Part shown: positions 45,997-55,611 of the stretch, piece after piece
How positions within the stretch are numbered: the stretch's first letter is position 1
Layout of the letters: each line of letters begins with the position of its first letter
Assembly (NCBI GenBank): GCA_018432315.1
Contig: JAHDLB010000012.1
Span: 62,001-126,000, forward strand
Length of the DNA stretch: 64,000 bases
Reading direction: 5' to 3'
Origin: Anaerolineae bacterium
Lineage (GTDB): Bacteria; Chloroflexota; Anaerolineae; Aggregatilineales; Aggregatilineaceae
Translations under genes and position numbers: made by a program
The notes under the pieces: model-generated
Databases searched by the model: none
Seen by the model: only the letters and a program-made list of their open reading frames with translations
Told to the model about the DNA's origin: nothing

Positions 45997-46815
45997 TTAG
46001 GAATCCAGGAATCCGGTAACAAGCTCTTCTGCCGGCGCGCCCAGATAGGCCTCGATGACCAGCGGGTTTTGCTGGACCTCCTCGGGTGTTCCTTCGGCGA
46101 TCTTGCGCCCATAGTCGAGCACCGAGACTTGATCGGAGATGTTCATCACCACGCTCATGTCGTGCTCGATCAACAGGATAGTCAGATCGCGCTCGTCACG
46201 AAGGCGGCGAATGAAGCGCATGGTGGCTTCAGTCTCTTGCGGGTTCATGCCCGCCGTCGGCTCGTCGAGCAGCAGCAGCTTGGGGTCGCTCGCCAGCGCA
46301 CGCGCGATCTCCAGCCGCCGCTGGCTGCCATAGGGCAGATTGGTCGCCAGCGTGTCGCCGTCCTCGCCCAACCCCACGAAGTCCAGCAGCCGGTAGGCTT
46401 TTTCCAGCGCGACGTCTTCCTCCAGCCGGTTGACCGGCGGGCGCAGCATGGCGCCGACCGGGCTTGCCAGCAGGTTGGCGTGCGAGCCGACCATCACGTT
46501 TTCGAGCACGGTCATGCCGGCGAACAGGTGGATGTTCTGGTACGTGCGGGCGATCCCGCGCGCGGTCACCTGGTCGGGCCGCTCGCCCTGGATCGGGTGG
46601 CCGTCGAACCAGATCTCACCCTCCTCCGGCGTGTAAAACCCCGTGATGCAGTTGAAGAAAGTAGTCTTGCCCGCCCCGTTGGGTCCAATGACGCTGGCGA
46701 TCTGATTCTGACGGATCACAAGGTCCAGATCGCCGAGCGCGATCAGGCCGCCAAAGCGCTTGGTCACTTTTCTGGCTTCCAGCAGGATCGGGCGTTCGTT
46801 CGCTTGCTCCGTCAT
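45997..46815 (-). CDS. livG: Branched-chain amino-acid ABC importer ATPase LivG
   Basis: The product is 272 residues. Walker A is GPNGAGKTTFFNCITGFY, followed by the LivG phrase ARTYQNIHLFAGMTVLENVMVG; the signature is LPYGSQRRLEIARALA and Walker B LLLLDEPTAGMNPQET. The C-terminal GTPEEVQQNPLVIEAYLG is typical. Its ATG overlaps the livM stop by four bases (ATGA), and livF follows after 18 bp. Confidence 0.95.
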   Translation of the reverse strand: MTEQANERPILLEARKVTKRFGGLIALGDLDLVIRQNQIASVIGPNGAGKTTFFNCITGFYTPEEGEIWFDGHPIQGERPDQVTARGIARTYQNIHLFAGMTVLENVMVGSHANLLASPVGAMLRPPVNRLEEDVALEKAYRLLDFVGLGEDGDTLATNLPYGSQRRLEIARALASDPKLLLLDEPTAGMNPQETEATMRFIRRLRDERDLTILLIEHDMSVVMNISDQVSVLDYGRKIAEGTPEEVQQNPLVIEAYLGAPAEELVTGFLDS

Positions 46816-49172
46816 GGCGATCTATCCTCTTGTGAGACGTGGCGTTGGACCAGCGCGCGCGCGCGCTCCTGCAGTTGTGGCGTGGGCGCGGGCAGCAGGC
46901 CCTTGGGACGAATGATGACCATCGTCACCAGCAGGGCGCCAAAGACAAGGATACGATAGGTCGACAGCTCGCGCAGCACTTCGGGCACGCCGATGAGGGC
47001 AATCGCGCCCATGATCACGCCGGGGATGCTGCCCATGCCGCCGATGATCACCAGGCTCAGCACTTCGATCGAGACGTCGAGCCTGAAGTCGTTCGGGAAG
47101 ATGTTCCGCTGGCGGGCGGCGAACAGCACGCCGCCAATCCCGGCGAAGGCCGCGCCGATGGCGAACGCCGTCAGCTTCGACTGCACGAGGTTCACGCCCA
47201 TCGACTGGGCGATGTCCTCATCGCTCTTCATCGCGCTCCAGGCGCGCCCGGTCCGCGACTGCTTGAGCCGCGCCGAGAAGAAGGCCACCAGCCCTGCCCC
47301 CAGGAAAATGAGATACACCAGCGAGAGATACGACACCGGGCCGGACGCATTCTCCGGCAGCGGGCGCGGGATCTGCAGGATGCCCTGCGGGCCGCCGGTG
47401 AAGTCGCGCAGGTTGGTGAACAACAGCCGGATGATCTCGCCAAAGCCGAGCGTGACGATCGCCAGATAGTCACCGCGCAGGCGCAAGACCGGGATGCCGA
47501 GCATGATGCCCGACAGGCCGGAGACGATCACCCCGGCGAACAGCCCGATGAAGAACGGCGACGTATCGTCGAACAGGCGGCGGTACAGGCTCGAGTTGTC
47601 GAGCAGGATCGCAAACAGGAGGCTGGTGCTGATGGCGATCACCGTCAGCAGCAGGGTCACGCCGCCGGACGGGCGCGGATCGATATCCAGTAACTGGCGG
47701 CGGTCCGCAGCACGCCGCGCGCGCGCCGCCTGGCTGCGCCGCCACAGGTACAGGCCGCCCGCCACGATGGCGGTGGCGACGATCGCGGTCGTGAATACCC
47801 AGGCCGCGATGCGGATCACGGTCTCGTCGTTGCCCTCGAACTTCAACCCGGTCGGGTTGCCGCTGCCGTCTACCAGCACCTGGTTGGACGACAAAAACGC
47901 GTAGGTATACGCCCCCAACGCAAAGAACGCGACGTAGCCGAGGTCCAGCAGGCCGGCGTACCCGACCACGATGTTGAGGCCCAGCCCCAGCAGGACGTTG
48001 ATCCCCACCAGGGTGAGCACGTCGTTTTGATACTGGTCCAGGTACAGCGGCAGGATCAGGAGGATCGCCAGCGCCAGCGTGCCGGCCAACTGCGACTCGA
48101 AGCGCTCCGGCGTGCGCAGCGCGAAGTAATTCTGAACGACGGCGACCGCCGCAACGAGCAGCACGATCCCGACGCACAACAACTCGTTCCCGCGGGGCGA
48201 GCCGTCGGTCGCGATGAAATACCGCCCATCGCCGACGATGCGCCAGATCGCGAGGGCCGCAACACCGGCGACGAGCCCCGCGACGATCCCGACGCGCACC
48301 GGGTAGGCCAGCCCCCAGTCGACCGGCTGCGCGGCGCGGATCGCCACCAGCCCAAACAGGACGATCGCAAAGCCCAGCAGCAGTTGGACTTCCTGACCGC
48401 CGCCGCCAATGCGGATGATCGGATCGATGCCGTCCTGCCCTTTGGTCAGCCACAAGAACCCGAACAGCAACAGCGGCAGCAGCAGGACCAGCCAGTGCGC
48501 GATCAGGTTGTCCGACAGGTATCCGGCGGTCTGCGTGCGGTAGCGCCCCACGTTGGCGACGTTGGCGCCCCAGGCGATCAACGCGCCGGCCATGCCCACG
48601 ACGACGATCAGCAGCATGAAGCCGTAAAAGCCGCCGATGCCCAGGTTGAGGTCCACCCAGGCGTCGCCGGTCAGGCCAAGCTTGAGACGCAGCCCCGTCT
48701 CTGAATCGAACGTCAGCCGCATCGGATTGGTGCGCAGCTCGGCCCCTTCGGGATACTCGCCGGTCAGGATGTCCTTTTCCGGGTTGGGATGCAGCTCCGA
48801 TTCCGGCACGCCCGACAGCACGTTCATCGTCGTGAGCGACACGGCATCGAAGTAGGTTTTGACGCTGATCCCGTTGGCCTGCCAGCGGTTGATCAGCGAC
48901 ATGAACAGGAAGACGACCAGCGCCGCCACGACGGACAACGCCAGGGCGTTTTTCACGATGTAGCCGAACGTCTCGCCCGCATCGAACGCGCGGCGGGCCA
49001 GCCGGACGCCGAAGATCAGGACGATCAGCAGCAGCACGAACAGCGCCAGACTCTGGATGTTGATGGGGATGCCGATCAGGATCAGGAACAGCATGATCAA
49101 GCCCGCCACGAAGCCCGACGTAGCGCCCGGACGCATGGACCCGAGGACCTGTTGCAAGCGTGTGACTATCAT
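46812..49172 (-). CDS. livM: Enlarged LivM-type branched-chain amino-acid permease
   Basis: The product is 786 residues, roughly twice a normal LivM. Residues from about 370 on form the standard permease: VGINVLLGLGLNIVVGYAGLLDLGYVAFFALGAYTYAFL, the segment GIPVLRLRGDYLAIVTLGFGEIIRLL, GRAWSAMKSDEDIAQSMGVNL and FFARQ-type SLVIIGGMGSIPGVIMGAI. The first 370 residues have about eight hydrophobic helices (FVAGLIMLFLILIGIPINI onward) and a soluble stretch around 100-160. They do not look like a second permease. An extra hydrophilic insert also lies around residues 425-500. Both ends are tight to livH and livG. Confidence 0.88.
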   Translation of the reverse strand: MIVTRLQQVLGSMRPGATSGFVAGLIMLFLILIGIPINIQSLALFVLLLIVLIFGVRLARRAFDAGETFGYIVKNALALSVVAALVVFLFMSLINRWQANGISVKTYFDAVSLTTMNVLSGVPESELHPNPEKDILTGEYPEGAELRTNPMRLTFDSETGLRLKLGLTGDAWVDLNLGIGGFYGFMLLIVVVGMAGALIAWGANVANVGRYRTQTAGYLSDNLIAHWLVLLLPLLLFGFLWLTKGQDGIDPIIRIGGGGQEVQLLLGFAIVLFGLVAIRAAQPVDWGLAYPVRVGIVAGLVAGVAALAIWRIVGDGRYFIATDGSPRGNELLCVGIVLLVAAVAVVQNYFALRTPERFESQLAGTLALAILLILPLYLDQYQNDVLTLVGINVLLGLGLNIVVGYAGLLDLGYVAFFALGAYTYAFLSSNQVLVDGSGNPTGLKFEGNDETVIRIAAWVFTTAIVATAIVAGGLYLWRRSQAARARRAADRRQLLDIDPRPSGGVTLLLTVIAISTSLLFAILLDNSSLYRRLFDDTSPFFIGLFAGVIVSGLSGIMLGIPVLRLRGDYLAIVTLGFGEIIRLLFTNLRDFTGGPQGILQIPRPLPENASGPVSYLSLVYLIFLGAGLVAFFSARLKQSRTGRAWSAMKSDEDIAQSMGVNLVQSKLTAFAIGAAFAGIGGVLFAARQRNIFPNDFRLDVSIEVLSLVIIGGMGSIPGVIMGAIALIGVPEVLRELSTYRILVFGALLVTMVIIRPKGLLPAPTPQLQERARALVQRHVSQEDRSP

Positions 49173-49175
49173 GGC

Positions 49176-50720
49176 TTAGACCTTCTTTTCCGATAGCACT
49201 TCGCCGAAGATACCCGTCGGACGGAAGATCAGGACCATCACCAGGAGGCCGAAGGCGATCACGTCCTTGTACTCGGTCGGGATGCCCAACATGGTCGGCC
49301 CCAGCGCTTCGACCAGCCCCAGGAAGAAGCCGCCGAACATGGCGCCCGGAATGTTGCCGATGCCGCCCAGCACCGCCGCCGTGAAGGCTTTGAGGCCCGG
49401 AATGAACCCGGTGCGGAAGTTGAACGACAGGTTGTGGAACCCCATCATCACGCCCGCCGCGCCGGCCAGCAGCGCGCCGATGGCGAAGGTCACCACGATG
49501 ACCTGGTCCACGTTCACGCCCATCAGCGCGGCGGTGCTCTTGTCTTCAGCCACCGCCCGCATCGCGCGCCCGGTCTTGGATCGCTGGACGAACAGGTAGA
49601 GCAGGATCATGAGGACAATCGAAACGATGACGATGACCAGGCCGGTTTTCGTCACGGGGATCGTGCCCAGGCTGCCGATCTTGACGTTGAACGTGCCATC
49701 GATGAGGGTGGGACGCCGGTAGAACCGTTGCAGCGGGCCGAAGATATTCAGCATCGTCTGCTGCAGGAAGAACGAAGCACCAATCGCGCTGATGAGCGGC
49801 GTCAGGCGGGGCGCACCGCGCAGTGGCCGGTACGCGACCCGCTCCAGCGCGACGGCGGTCAGCATCGAAACCAGCATCCCGATCGCGACCACGAACAACA
49901 GCGCGACGACCGTGATCACGACCAGATGGACATGCGGCGCATAGGCACCCAGCGCGAGCACCAGGCCATAGCCGACCAGCGCGCCAATAATCACCCGGAC
50001 CGGCAGGCTGAACAGGGTCAGCAGCCAGGTCGAGCTGGTTTCGGGGCTGGCCTGCTTGCCGCGGCCATAGCGGGAGGCCAGCGTTTCGAGCGGCAGGAAA
50101 AGGAGGGCGATGAACAGCGGTAGCAACACCGTCGCTACGGTCGCAGCCCCCGCCTCGAAGACGCCGTTGCCCAGATCGGTCACGTACATCAAGGCAAACC
50201 ACCCGCCATACGTCCCCAGCACCAGGACCTCGCCATGGGCAAAATTGATCATGAACAGGATGCCGTAGACGAGCGTATACCCCAGCGCGACCAGCGCGTA
50301 CACGCCACCCAACACCAGCCCGTTGACCAGTTGCAGACCCCACAATGTCACCGAATACTCTTCGGCTTCGACCACGCTGTTCACACGGAACGCGAAGATC
50401 AGGAAGAGGACCACACCCGCATAATTGATCACCATACGCGAGGACGAGGCGCTTTCCGCGGCGCGCGCCCGGCTGACCAGGATCAGGATCAACGCGATGA
50501 GCCCCACGCCCGTATACACCCACAACGCGCCGGAAATCAGGTCTTGTATGGTTTTGAGTTCGTCGCCGGGAGGGGTGCCAAACAAACCGGAGGTACGAGC
50601 AATCACCCAAACAATCCATAGTAGTGCCAGCAGCGCCCCAATTCCGAAATACCGGCCACTCAGCCGATCATAATCAATATCCAGGCGCTCTAACCGGCGG
50701 GTTTGTGCTGCTTCCGCCAT
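49176..50720 (-). CDS. livH: Enlarged LivH-type branched-chain amino-acid permease
   Basis: The product is 514 residues, against about 300 for a usual LivH. The ATG at 50720 follows GGAGGAGA. The core has LVNGLVLGGVYALVALGYTLVYGILFMINFAHGEVLVLG, AYRPLRGAPRLTPLISAIGASFFLQ, GRAMRAVAEDKSTAALMGVN and FTAAVLGGIGNIPGAM, all normal LivH. An N-terminal part of about 140 residues with three hydrophobic helices and an insertion of about 110 residues with three more (residues about 215-300) are extra. These expansions parallel those in LivM. Confidence 0.9.
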   Translation of the reverse strand: MAEAAQTRRLERLDIDYDRLSGRYFGIGALLALLWIVWVIARTSGLFGTPPGDELKTIQDLISGALWVYTGVGLIALILILVSRARAAESASSSRMVINYAGVVLFLIFAFRVNSVVEAEEYSVTLWGLQLVNGLVLGGVYALVALGYTLVYGILFMINFAHGEVLVLGTYGGWFALMYVTDLGNGVFEAGAATVATVLLPLFIALLFLPLETLASRYGRGKQASPETSSTWLLTLFSLPVRVIIGALVGYGLVLALGAYAPHVHLVVITVVALLFVVAIGMLVSMLTAVALERVAYRPLRGAPRLTPLISAIGASFFLQQTMLNIFGPLQRFYRRPTLIDGTFNVKIGSLGTIPVTKTGLVIVIVSIVLMILLYLFVQRSKTGRAMRAVAEDKSTAALMGVNVDQVIVVTFAIGALLAGAAGVMMGFHNLSFNFRTGFIPGLKAFTAAVLGGIGNIPGAMFGGFFLGLVEALGPTMLGIPTEYKDVIAFGLLVMVLIFRPTGIFGEVLSEKKV

Positions 50721-50901
50721 ATTCTCCTCCATCCAGGACGCTGCCCGGCAACAAGCTGCCAGGCGGACGGAATTCATCGACCATGTATGAAAAGGGGCCC
50801 GTTGTCGTGCGTCAACGAGCGCGCGTCTATATAAGTGGTCGAAATTGTACCAGCGCCATCCAAAAATACAATCGAGGCGCTGGCACAAAGAACCCAAACA
50901 G

Positions 50902-50931
50902 AAGGGAAGGCGCGGGGCCTTCCCTTTGGTG
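50902..50931 (-). terminator. Hairpin between livK and livH
   Basis: AAGGGAAGGC pairs with GCCTTCCCTT over a 5-base loop. On the minus strand it is followed by CTGTTTGGG, a weak T-tract. It lies just after the livK stop and probably lets more binding protein be made than permease, as in other liv operons. Confidence 0.65.
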
Positions 50932-50933
50932 CT

Positions 50934-52157
50934 TTATTCGGCTTCCATTTCCAGCAGATCTTCGGGCACTTCCACATTAACCCATTCGCCATCTTCCACC
51001 AGGTTGATGGCGATCGAGCCAGCGCCGCAGTCGCCCTTCTCGTCGCAGGTCAGCAAACCGGTCAGGCCGTCGTAGTCCGTGGTGTTGCGCACCGCATCGA
51101 TCAGCTCCTCGCGGTCGATCACCAGGTTGCCCGCATCATCGACCACCGATACCTCTTCGATCGCGTTCAGGAGCATCTTGGTCGAGTCGTAGGCGTGGTA
51201 GTGGAACGGGCCCAGGTCGGACGGCAGAACGTCGAACATCTCTTCATATGCATCGACGAACGCTTCCAGCCGCTCCGGATCGGTTTTGGGCTGCTCCGCA
51301 AACGCGGCGTAAACACCCTCAGCCGCGTCGCCAGCGCCCGAGATCAGGGCCTCGCCGTAAACGCCGTCATCGCTGAAGAAGATCACATCCTGCAGGCCGA
51401 CGTCGTTCTTCTGCGGGACCAGCAGCACAGCCTGCTGCACATAGCCGCCGAAGTAGATCGCCTCAGGCGCCATTGGAACCAGACCGGTCAGCACCGGGCG
51501 GAAGTCCTGATCATCGACGTTGATGCCCTGGAAGGCCACGACCTCGCCACCCAGCTCGGTGAACGTGTCGCGGACCACTTCGGCCAGGCCCAGGCCGTAG
51601 GTGTCGTTGTCATGCAGCACGGCGAGCGTACGAACGCCGAGGACCTTGTACATGTAGTTCGCAGCAACGACGCCCTGCACGTCGTCACGGAAGGCGACGC
51701 GGTTCATCACGTCCAGGCCGCGCTCGGTGACGCCAGCCGCCGTGGCGCTGGGGGACATCATCGGAATGCGCGCTTCTTCGTACACGTCCGAGGCCGACAC
51801 CGTGGCGCCCGAGCAGATGTGGCCGACAACCGCCACGACCTGCGGGTCCGACGCGATGCGGTTGGCGACGGTGGTGGCATCATCGCCGGTGCAGCGGTCG
51901 TCTTCGACCTGGATCTCAACCTGGAAACCCTTGATGCCGCCCGCCTCGTTCACCTCGGCGACGGCAACCTGGCCCGCCTGGGAAATATCGAGGCCAAACT
52001 CAGGAATGGCGTTGGTCAGGTCGGTGGCGAGCGCCAGCTTGATCGGATCGCCGGGGGCGATGACGACCGTGCCCTCGTCCTGGGCCTGAACCGGGGTGAT
52101 GGCAGCAACCAACAAAACGATCAGCAAAACGAAACGGAGAGACTTTATTTGACGCAT
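50934..52157 (-). CDS. livK: Branched-chain amino-acid-type substrate-binding protein
   Basis: The product is 407 residues. The signal peptide MRQIKSLRFVLLIVLLVAAITPVQA is cleaved before QDEG; no lipobox is present. Family phrases are IKLALATDLTNAIPEFGLDISQAGQVAVAEVNEAGGIKG, VVAVVGHICSGATVSASDVYEEARIPMMSPSATA, NRVAFRDDVQGVVAANY and TLAVLHDNDTYGLGLAE. Type I periplasmic proteins of this kind bind leucine, isoleucine, valine or other amides; the ligand is not certain. It is the first gene of livKHMGF. Confidence 0.93.
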   Translation of the reverse strand: MRQIKSLRFVLLIVLLVAAITPVQAQDEGTVVIAPGDPIKLALATDLTNAIPEFGLDISQAGQVAVAEVNEAGGIKGFQVEIQVEDDRCTGDDATTVANRIASDPQVVAVVGHICSGATVSASDVYEEARIPMMSPSATAAGVTERGLDVMNRVAFRDDVQGVVAANYMYKVLGVRTLAVLHDNDTYGLGLAEVVRDTFTELGGEVVAFQGINVDDQDFRPVLTGLVPMAPEAIYFGGYVQQAVLLVPQKNDVGLQDVIFFSDDGVYGEALISGAGDAAEGVYAAFAEQPKTDPERLEAFVDAYEEMFDVLPSDLGPFHYHAYDSTKMLLNAIEEVSVVDDAGNLVIDREELIDAVRNTTDYDGLTGLLTCDEKGDCGAGSIAINLVEDGEWVNVEVPEDLLEMEAE

Positions 52158-52349
52158 GGTGTGACTTCTCCTCAGCTAATGCAATTCCATAACGAACGAA
52201 GGCGATCGGGTTGAGGACAACTCAACCCACCGTTGAAGCCAGATGCTGCATGTTTCGACCGTCTGTGATCCTATACACACCTCCCTCTCATGGGTACCGC
52301 TGCCCCTAGTATGCAGTGAGAAGGCTGTAGTGCTAGAAGGCGATAAAAT

Positions 52350-52379
52350 ATGATAAAGGATTCTCTCAACTTTTGTCAA
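52350..52379 (-). promoter_or_regulatory. Promoter of the liv operon
   Basis: On the minus strand TTGACA (52379-52374) and TATCAT (52355-52350) are 18 bp apart. Confidence 0.7.
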
Positions 52380-52539
52380 ACTGAGGGAATTACTGCTGCG
52401 GAATTCCGAACTCAAATCCCCAATGACCGGTTATGATAGCGGATTATACGGCGTGTGCCGCCCATGCTTCTGGTCAAAATGCACAATCAGCAGGGTGCGT
52501 TTCGCCCAATCTGCACCGGAAACCGCCACCTGCCGGATC

Positions 52540-52566
52540 GAAAAGAGGGCGCGACTCGGCGCCCTC
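52540..52566 (-). terminator. Terminator of the ACP-ligase-AsnB-NadE-like cassette
   Basis: An 8-bp stem GAGGGCGC with GCGCCCTC, six-base loop, followed on the minus strand by TTTTC. Confidence 0.75.
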
Positions 52567-52600
52567 CGAAATTTACTCGAAACCGCGTGCGCGGCGACGG

Positions 52601-53608
52601 TCAGTCCGGCAGTCCTACCGGCTCCCCCTCGCCTGCCGGGGCCAGCTCCACCGGAGCCATGCGCAGGTAGTCGGTGGTGCGCTGCTTGCGCAGGAAATCG
52701 TTGAAGGCGCGCTGCACCTGCTCCTCGGTGAGGTCCATGGCGGCGGCGACTTCGGGCACCGGGACGTCATGCTCCAGCGCATACCACAGCATGTCCATCG
52801 TCTTGAACGGCAGGCGGAAGAAAAACTCCTCCTGAGTCTGGTGGGCGCTGTACGTGTCGGAGGTAGGGGGCCGCTGCCGGACCTCCTCCGGGACGTCGAG
52901 GTATTCGGCAAGCTGGTAGATCTGCGTCTTGAACAGGTGGATGATGGGCCGCACGTCGACGCCGCCATCACCCCACTTGACGAAAAAGCCCTGGCCGTGC
53001 TCGTTCTTGTTCGCCGTGCCGACCACCGCGTAGTTGCGCAGCTCGGCGTGGTAGTAGAGCATCGACATGCGCGTGCGCTGCTTGAAGTTGGACGCCGCGA
53101 CGATCTGCAGGTACTCCTTGAGCGGCAGGCGCTTGTTCTTCTCCTCACCGTCGGGCGTGACGATGGTCAGCGAGAAGACGTTGAGCGTGTCGTCTTCCAG
53201 GATATTGCTCGGCAGCACCAGCTTGGCTTTGTAGCCGGCTGCCGCGTCGTATTCGGGAAACACGCGCCGGATCGCCTCGTCGCGCCGCTGGTAACAGCCG
53301 AAGCCATCCAGCACCGGCGTGATCACTTCCAGCACCGGCTCGACGCCGTAGTGCCCCGCGACCGTGCGCGCCAGCCGCTCGCTGTCGGATTCCGAGTCTT
53401 TCTCCGGCAGCATGAGCGCCACGACCCGCTCCGGGCCAAACGCCCGCGCGCACAACGCCAACACGACCGACGAGTCAACGCCGCCGCTGATGCCCATCAC
53501 CGCGCCGCGACGGCGCATGACTTTCCCCACCGTGTGGCGCATCATCGAGACGATGCGCTCGGTTTCGGCGGCGGGGTCGATTTCGAGTACGTGTGGACCA
53601 AAGACCAT
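52601..53608 (-). CDS. NAD synthase-like ATP-pyrophosphatase
   Basis: The product is 335 residues from the ATG at 53608 (GGAGCG upstream); the frame is open further back only over asnB. The ATP-PPase loop is MGISGGVDSSVVLAL. GTANKNEHGQGFFVKWGDGGVDVRPI is the NadE ammonia/adenylate site, and KTQIYQLAEYLDVPEEVRQRPPTSDTYS is the NadE-type end, but SAHQTQEEFFFRLPF replaces the usual GQTDE phrase and a C-terminal helical extension of about 60 residues is added. There is no glutaminase domain. Being last in an operon with AsnB, ligase and ACP, it may be a repurposed amide-forming enzyme rather than the housekeeping NAD synthase. Confidence 0.8.
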   Translation of the reverse strand: MVFGPHVLEIDPAAETERIVSMMRHTVGKVMRRRGAVMGISGGVDSSVVLALCARAFGPERVVALMLPEKDSESDSERLARTVAGHYGVEPVLEVITPVLDGFGCYQRRDEAIRRVFPEYDAAAGYKAKLVLPSNILEDDTLNVFSLTIVTPDGEEKNKRLPLKEYLQIVAASNFKQRTRMSMLYYHAELRNYAVVGTANKNEHGQGFFVKWGDGGVDVRPIIHLFKTQIYQLAEYLDVPEEVRQRPPTSDTYSAHQTQEEFFFRLPFKTMDMLWYALEHDVPVPEVAAAMDLTEEQVQRAFNDFLRKQRTTDYLRMAPVELAPAGEGEPVGLPD

Positions 53609-53610
53609 CG

Positions 53611-55611
53611 TTACGCTCCTTGTGGAACCCCCTGCCCCACGCAGACCTTCACATCGTCCGCGGCAGACAGAGGAGCCGGCATTCTGAAATTGCTCACGAA
53701 ATGTTGGTGGACCAACTGGCTGGACAGCACGCCAACCAGGGCCATGTCGTCGGTTTCGCCGATCGGCATACCGCGCTCGATCTTCTTGACGAGCTGCCCG
53801 ATGGCCGGCGCGCTGAACAGACCGGTCGCGGCCAGTTGGCCCGGCGAGAGCAGCTCGCGCACGTAATCGGGCGTCGCCTCGTTGAAGAAGCTGCGGTGAA
53901 TGGGCGCGCGGTAGGGCCGCTTGGGCCGCCGCCAGATGTCGTCCGGAATCCATTCTGAGGCCACGCGCTTGAGCAGGTATTTCTCGGTCAGGCCGCGCAG
54001 CTTGAGGCTCGGCGCGACCTGGTTGGCGAACTCGACCACGCGATAATCCAGGAACGGGAACCGGCCCTCGACCGAATGCGCCATCCCCACCCGGTCGCCT
54101 TGCGCCGACAGCAGGTACTGCGCCAGGAAGATCGAGATCTCCAGGTACTGCGCACGGTGCAGCGGCGCCCACTCCATGAAGCGCTCCGGGTAGGCGATCG
54201 CCCGCGTGGACGGGTCGTCCTGGGCGTAGCGCTCCAAGACGGCATGGCGCAGCGCATCGGAGAAGAAACGCTTGGTCCGGCCCGTGTTGTGCCAGCGCAG
54301 CGCGTGCGAGTAGTCGAGGCGATCGGTATCGGTCAGGTGCTGGCTGAAGAAGGCGGTCAGGTAGGCCCCGCTGCCGCTGCTGAGGCTGGCGATGTAGGGA
54401 TAAAGCCGCTTGAGAATCAGCGGGCGAATCGCCGAGTCCGGTTGGCGCGCCCAGAAGCGGCGGATCTTGGCCTCCTTGAAGATGTTGTACCCGGCCAGGA
54501 ACTCATCCGCGCCCTCGCCGGTCATCACCACCTTGAAGCGGCTGTCGTTCACCAGCCTGGAGAGCAAGAACATCGGGGCTGGTGACGTGCGCATGATCGG
54601 CGCCTCGGTGTGCCAGATCACGTCCGGGAACACGCGGCCAATGTCGCCGTGCGTCACGTACACGACCTGGTGATCGGTCCCCAGGAAGTCCGCCATCTGG
54701 CGCTGGTAAGCGCTCTCGTCGAAGTCCGGATCGCTGAAAGCAATCGAGAACGTATCGAGCCGGTTGTTGGTGTAGTTGCGGATGATCGCGGACGTCGTCG
54801 AGGAGTCCAGCCCCCCGCTGAGGTACGCGCCGACCGGCACATCCGCCCGCAGCCGAATCTGGGTGGCGTCGATCAGCAGATCGCGGAACTCCGCCACGAC
54901 ATCTTCGACCGGGCGGGCCGGGGGCGGCTCGTGCGGGAACGTGAGCTGCCAGTACGGCTCCAGGCGGATCTCGCCGTTGCGGGCCAGCAGGAAGTGCCCC
55001 GGCGGCACGTCGTAGATGTTCTTGAATATCGTGTTGGGCGACAGCGTCGACCAGTAGGTGAAGATCTGGTCGAGCGCCAGCGGGTCCAGCTCCGCCTCGA
55101 CGCGCGGATCGGCCAGAATGGCTTTGATCTCCGAGCCGAAGATCAGCGCGCCATCCGCGACGGTGTAGTACAGCGGGCGGATGCCGACCCGGTCGCGGGC
55201 CATGAACAGCGTCTCGCTGCGCGTGTCCCAGATCGCGAAGGCGAACTGCCCGTTCAGATAGTCCAGACAGCGCGGCCCGTAATCCTCATACAGGTGCAGG
55301 ATCACTTCGGTGTCGGTGTGGGTTTCGAAACGGTGACCGCGCGCTTCCAGGCCGGGCCGCAGCTCGACGTAGTTGAAGACCTCGCCATTGTAGACAATCC
55401 ACAGCGTGCCGTCTTCGTTGGTGATCGGCTGCTGGCCCGTGCTCAGGTCGAGAATGCTCAGGCGGGCGTTGCCCAGGCCGACGTGCTGGTCGCGGTAGAT
55501 GCCGAACTGGTCCGGGCCGCGGTGGCGAATCATCGCCAGCATCTGGCGCAGGTTCAGTTCCTCGATGGGGTGCTGTGATGTCAGGTTGAGTGTTCCAACG
55601 ATTCCGCACAT
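53611..55611 (-). CDS. asnB: Asparagine synthetase, glutamine-hydrolysing
   Basis: The product is 666 residues. Cys2 of MCGIVGTLNL is the glutaminase nucleophile; the class II amidotransferase domain follows to about 210, with RGPDQFGIY, YNGEVFNY and FAIWD. The synthetase domain has the ATP loop AYLSGGLDSSTTSAII and VVMTGEGADEFLAGYNIFK. The length is slightly above normal AsnB. Such enzymes also make amides in cell-wall, sugar and antibiotic pathways. It overlaps the ligase gene by one base (TAATG) and lies 2 bp before the NadE-like gene, so all are translated together. Confidence 0.93.
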   Translation of the reverse strand: MCGIVGTLNLTSQHPIEELNLRQMLAMIRHRGPDQFGIYRDQHVGLGNARLSILDLSTGQQPITNEDGTLWIVYNGEVFNYVELRPGLEARGHRFETHTDTEVILHLYEDYGPRCLDYLNGQFAFAIWDTRSETLFMARDRVGIRPLYYTVADGALIFGSEIKAILADPRVEAELDPLALDQIFTYWSTLSPNTIFKNIYDVPPGHFLLARNGEIRLEPYWQLTFPHEPPPARPVEDVVAEFRDLLIDATQIRLRADVPVGAYLSGGLDSSTTSAIIRNYTNNRLDTFSIAFSDPDFDESAYQRQMADFLGTDHQVVYVTHGDIGRVFPDVIWHTEAPIMRTSPAPMFLLSRLVNDSRFKVVMTGEGADEFLAGYNIFKEAKIRRFWARQPDSAIRPLILKRLYPYIASLSSGSGAYLTAFFSQHLTDTDRLDYSHALRWHNTGRTKRFFSDALRHAVLERYAQDDPSTRAIAYPERFMEWAPLHRAQYLEISIFLAQYLLSAQGDRVGMAHSVEGRFPFLDYRVVEFANQVAPSLKLRGLTEKYLLKRVASEWIPDDIWRRPKRPYRAPIHRSFFNEATPDYVRELLSPGQLAATGLFSAPAIGQLVKKIERGMPIGETDDMALVGVLSSQLVHQHFVSNFRMPAPLSAADDVKVCVGQGVPQGA

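Larger units (their letters stand above)
52158..52600. other. Leader of livK and 3' region of the ACP cassette
   Basis: The region holds the livK promoter (52350-52379), a strong leader hairpin GGGTTGAG/CTCAACCC at 52208-52228 without a T-tract, and the terminator of the cassette upstream (52540-52566). The rest has no coding support. The livK transcript would have an untranslated leader of about 185 bases, long enough for regulation. Confidence 0.6.
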
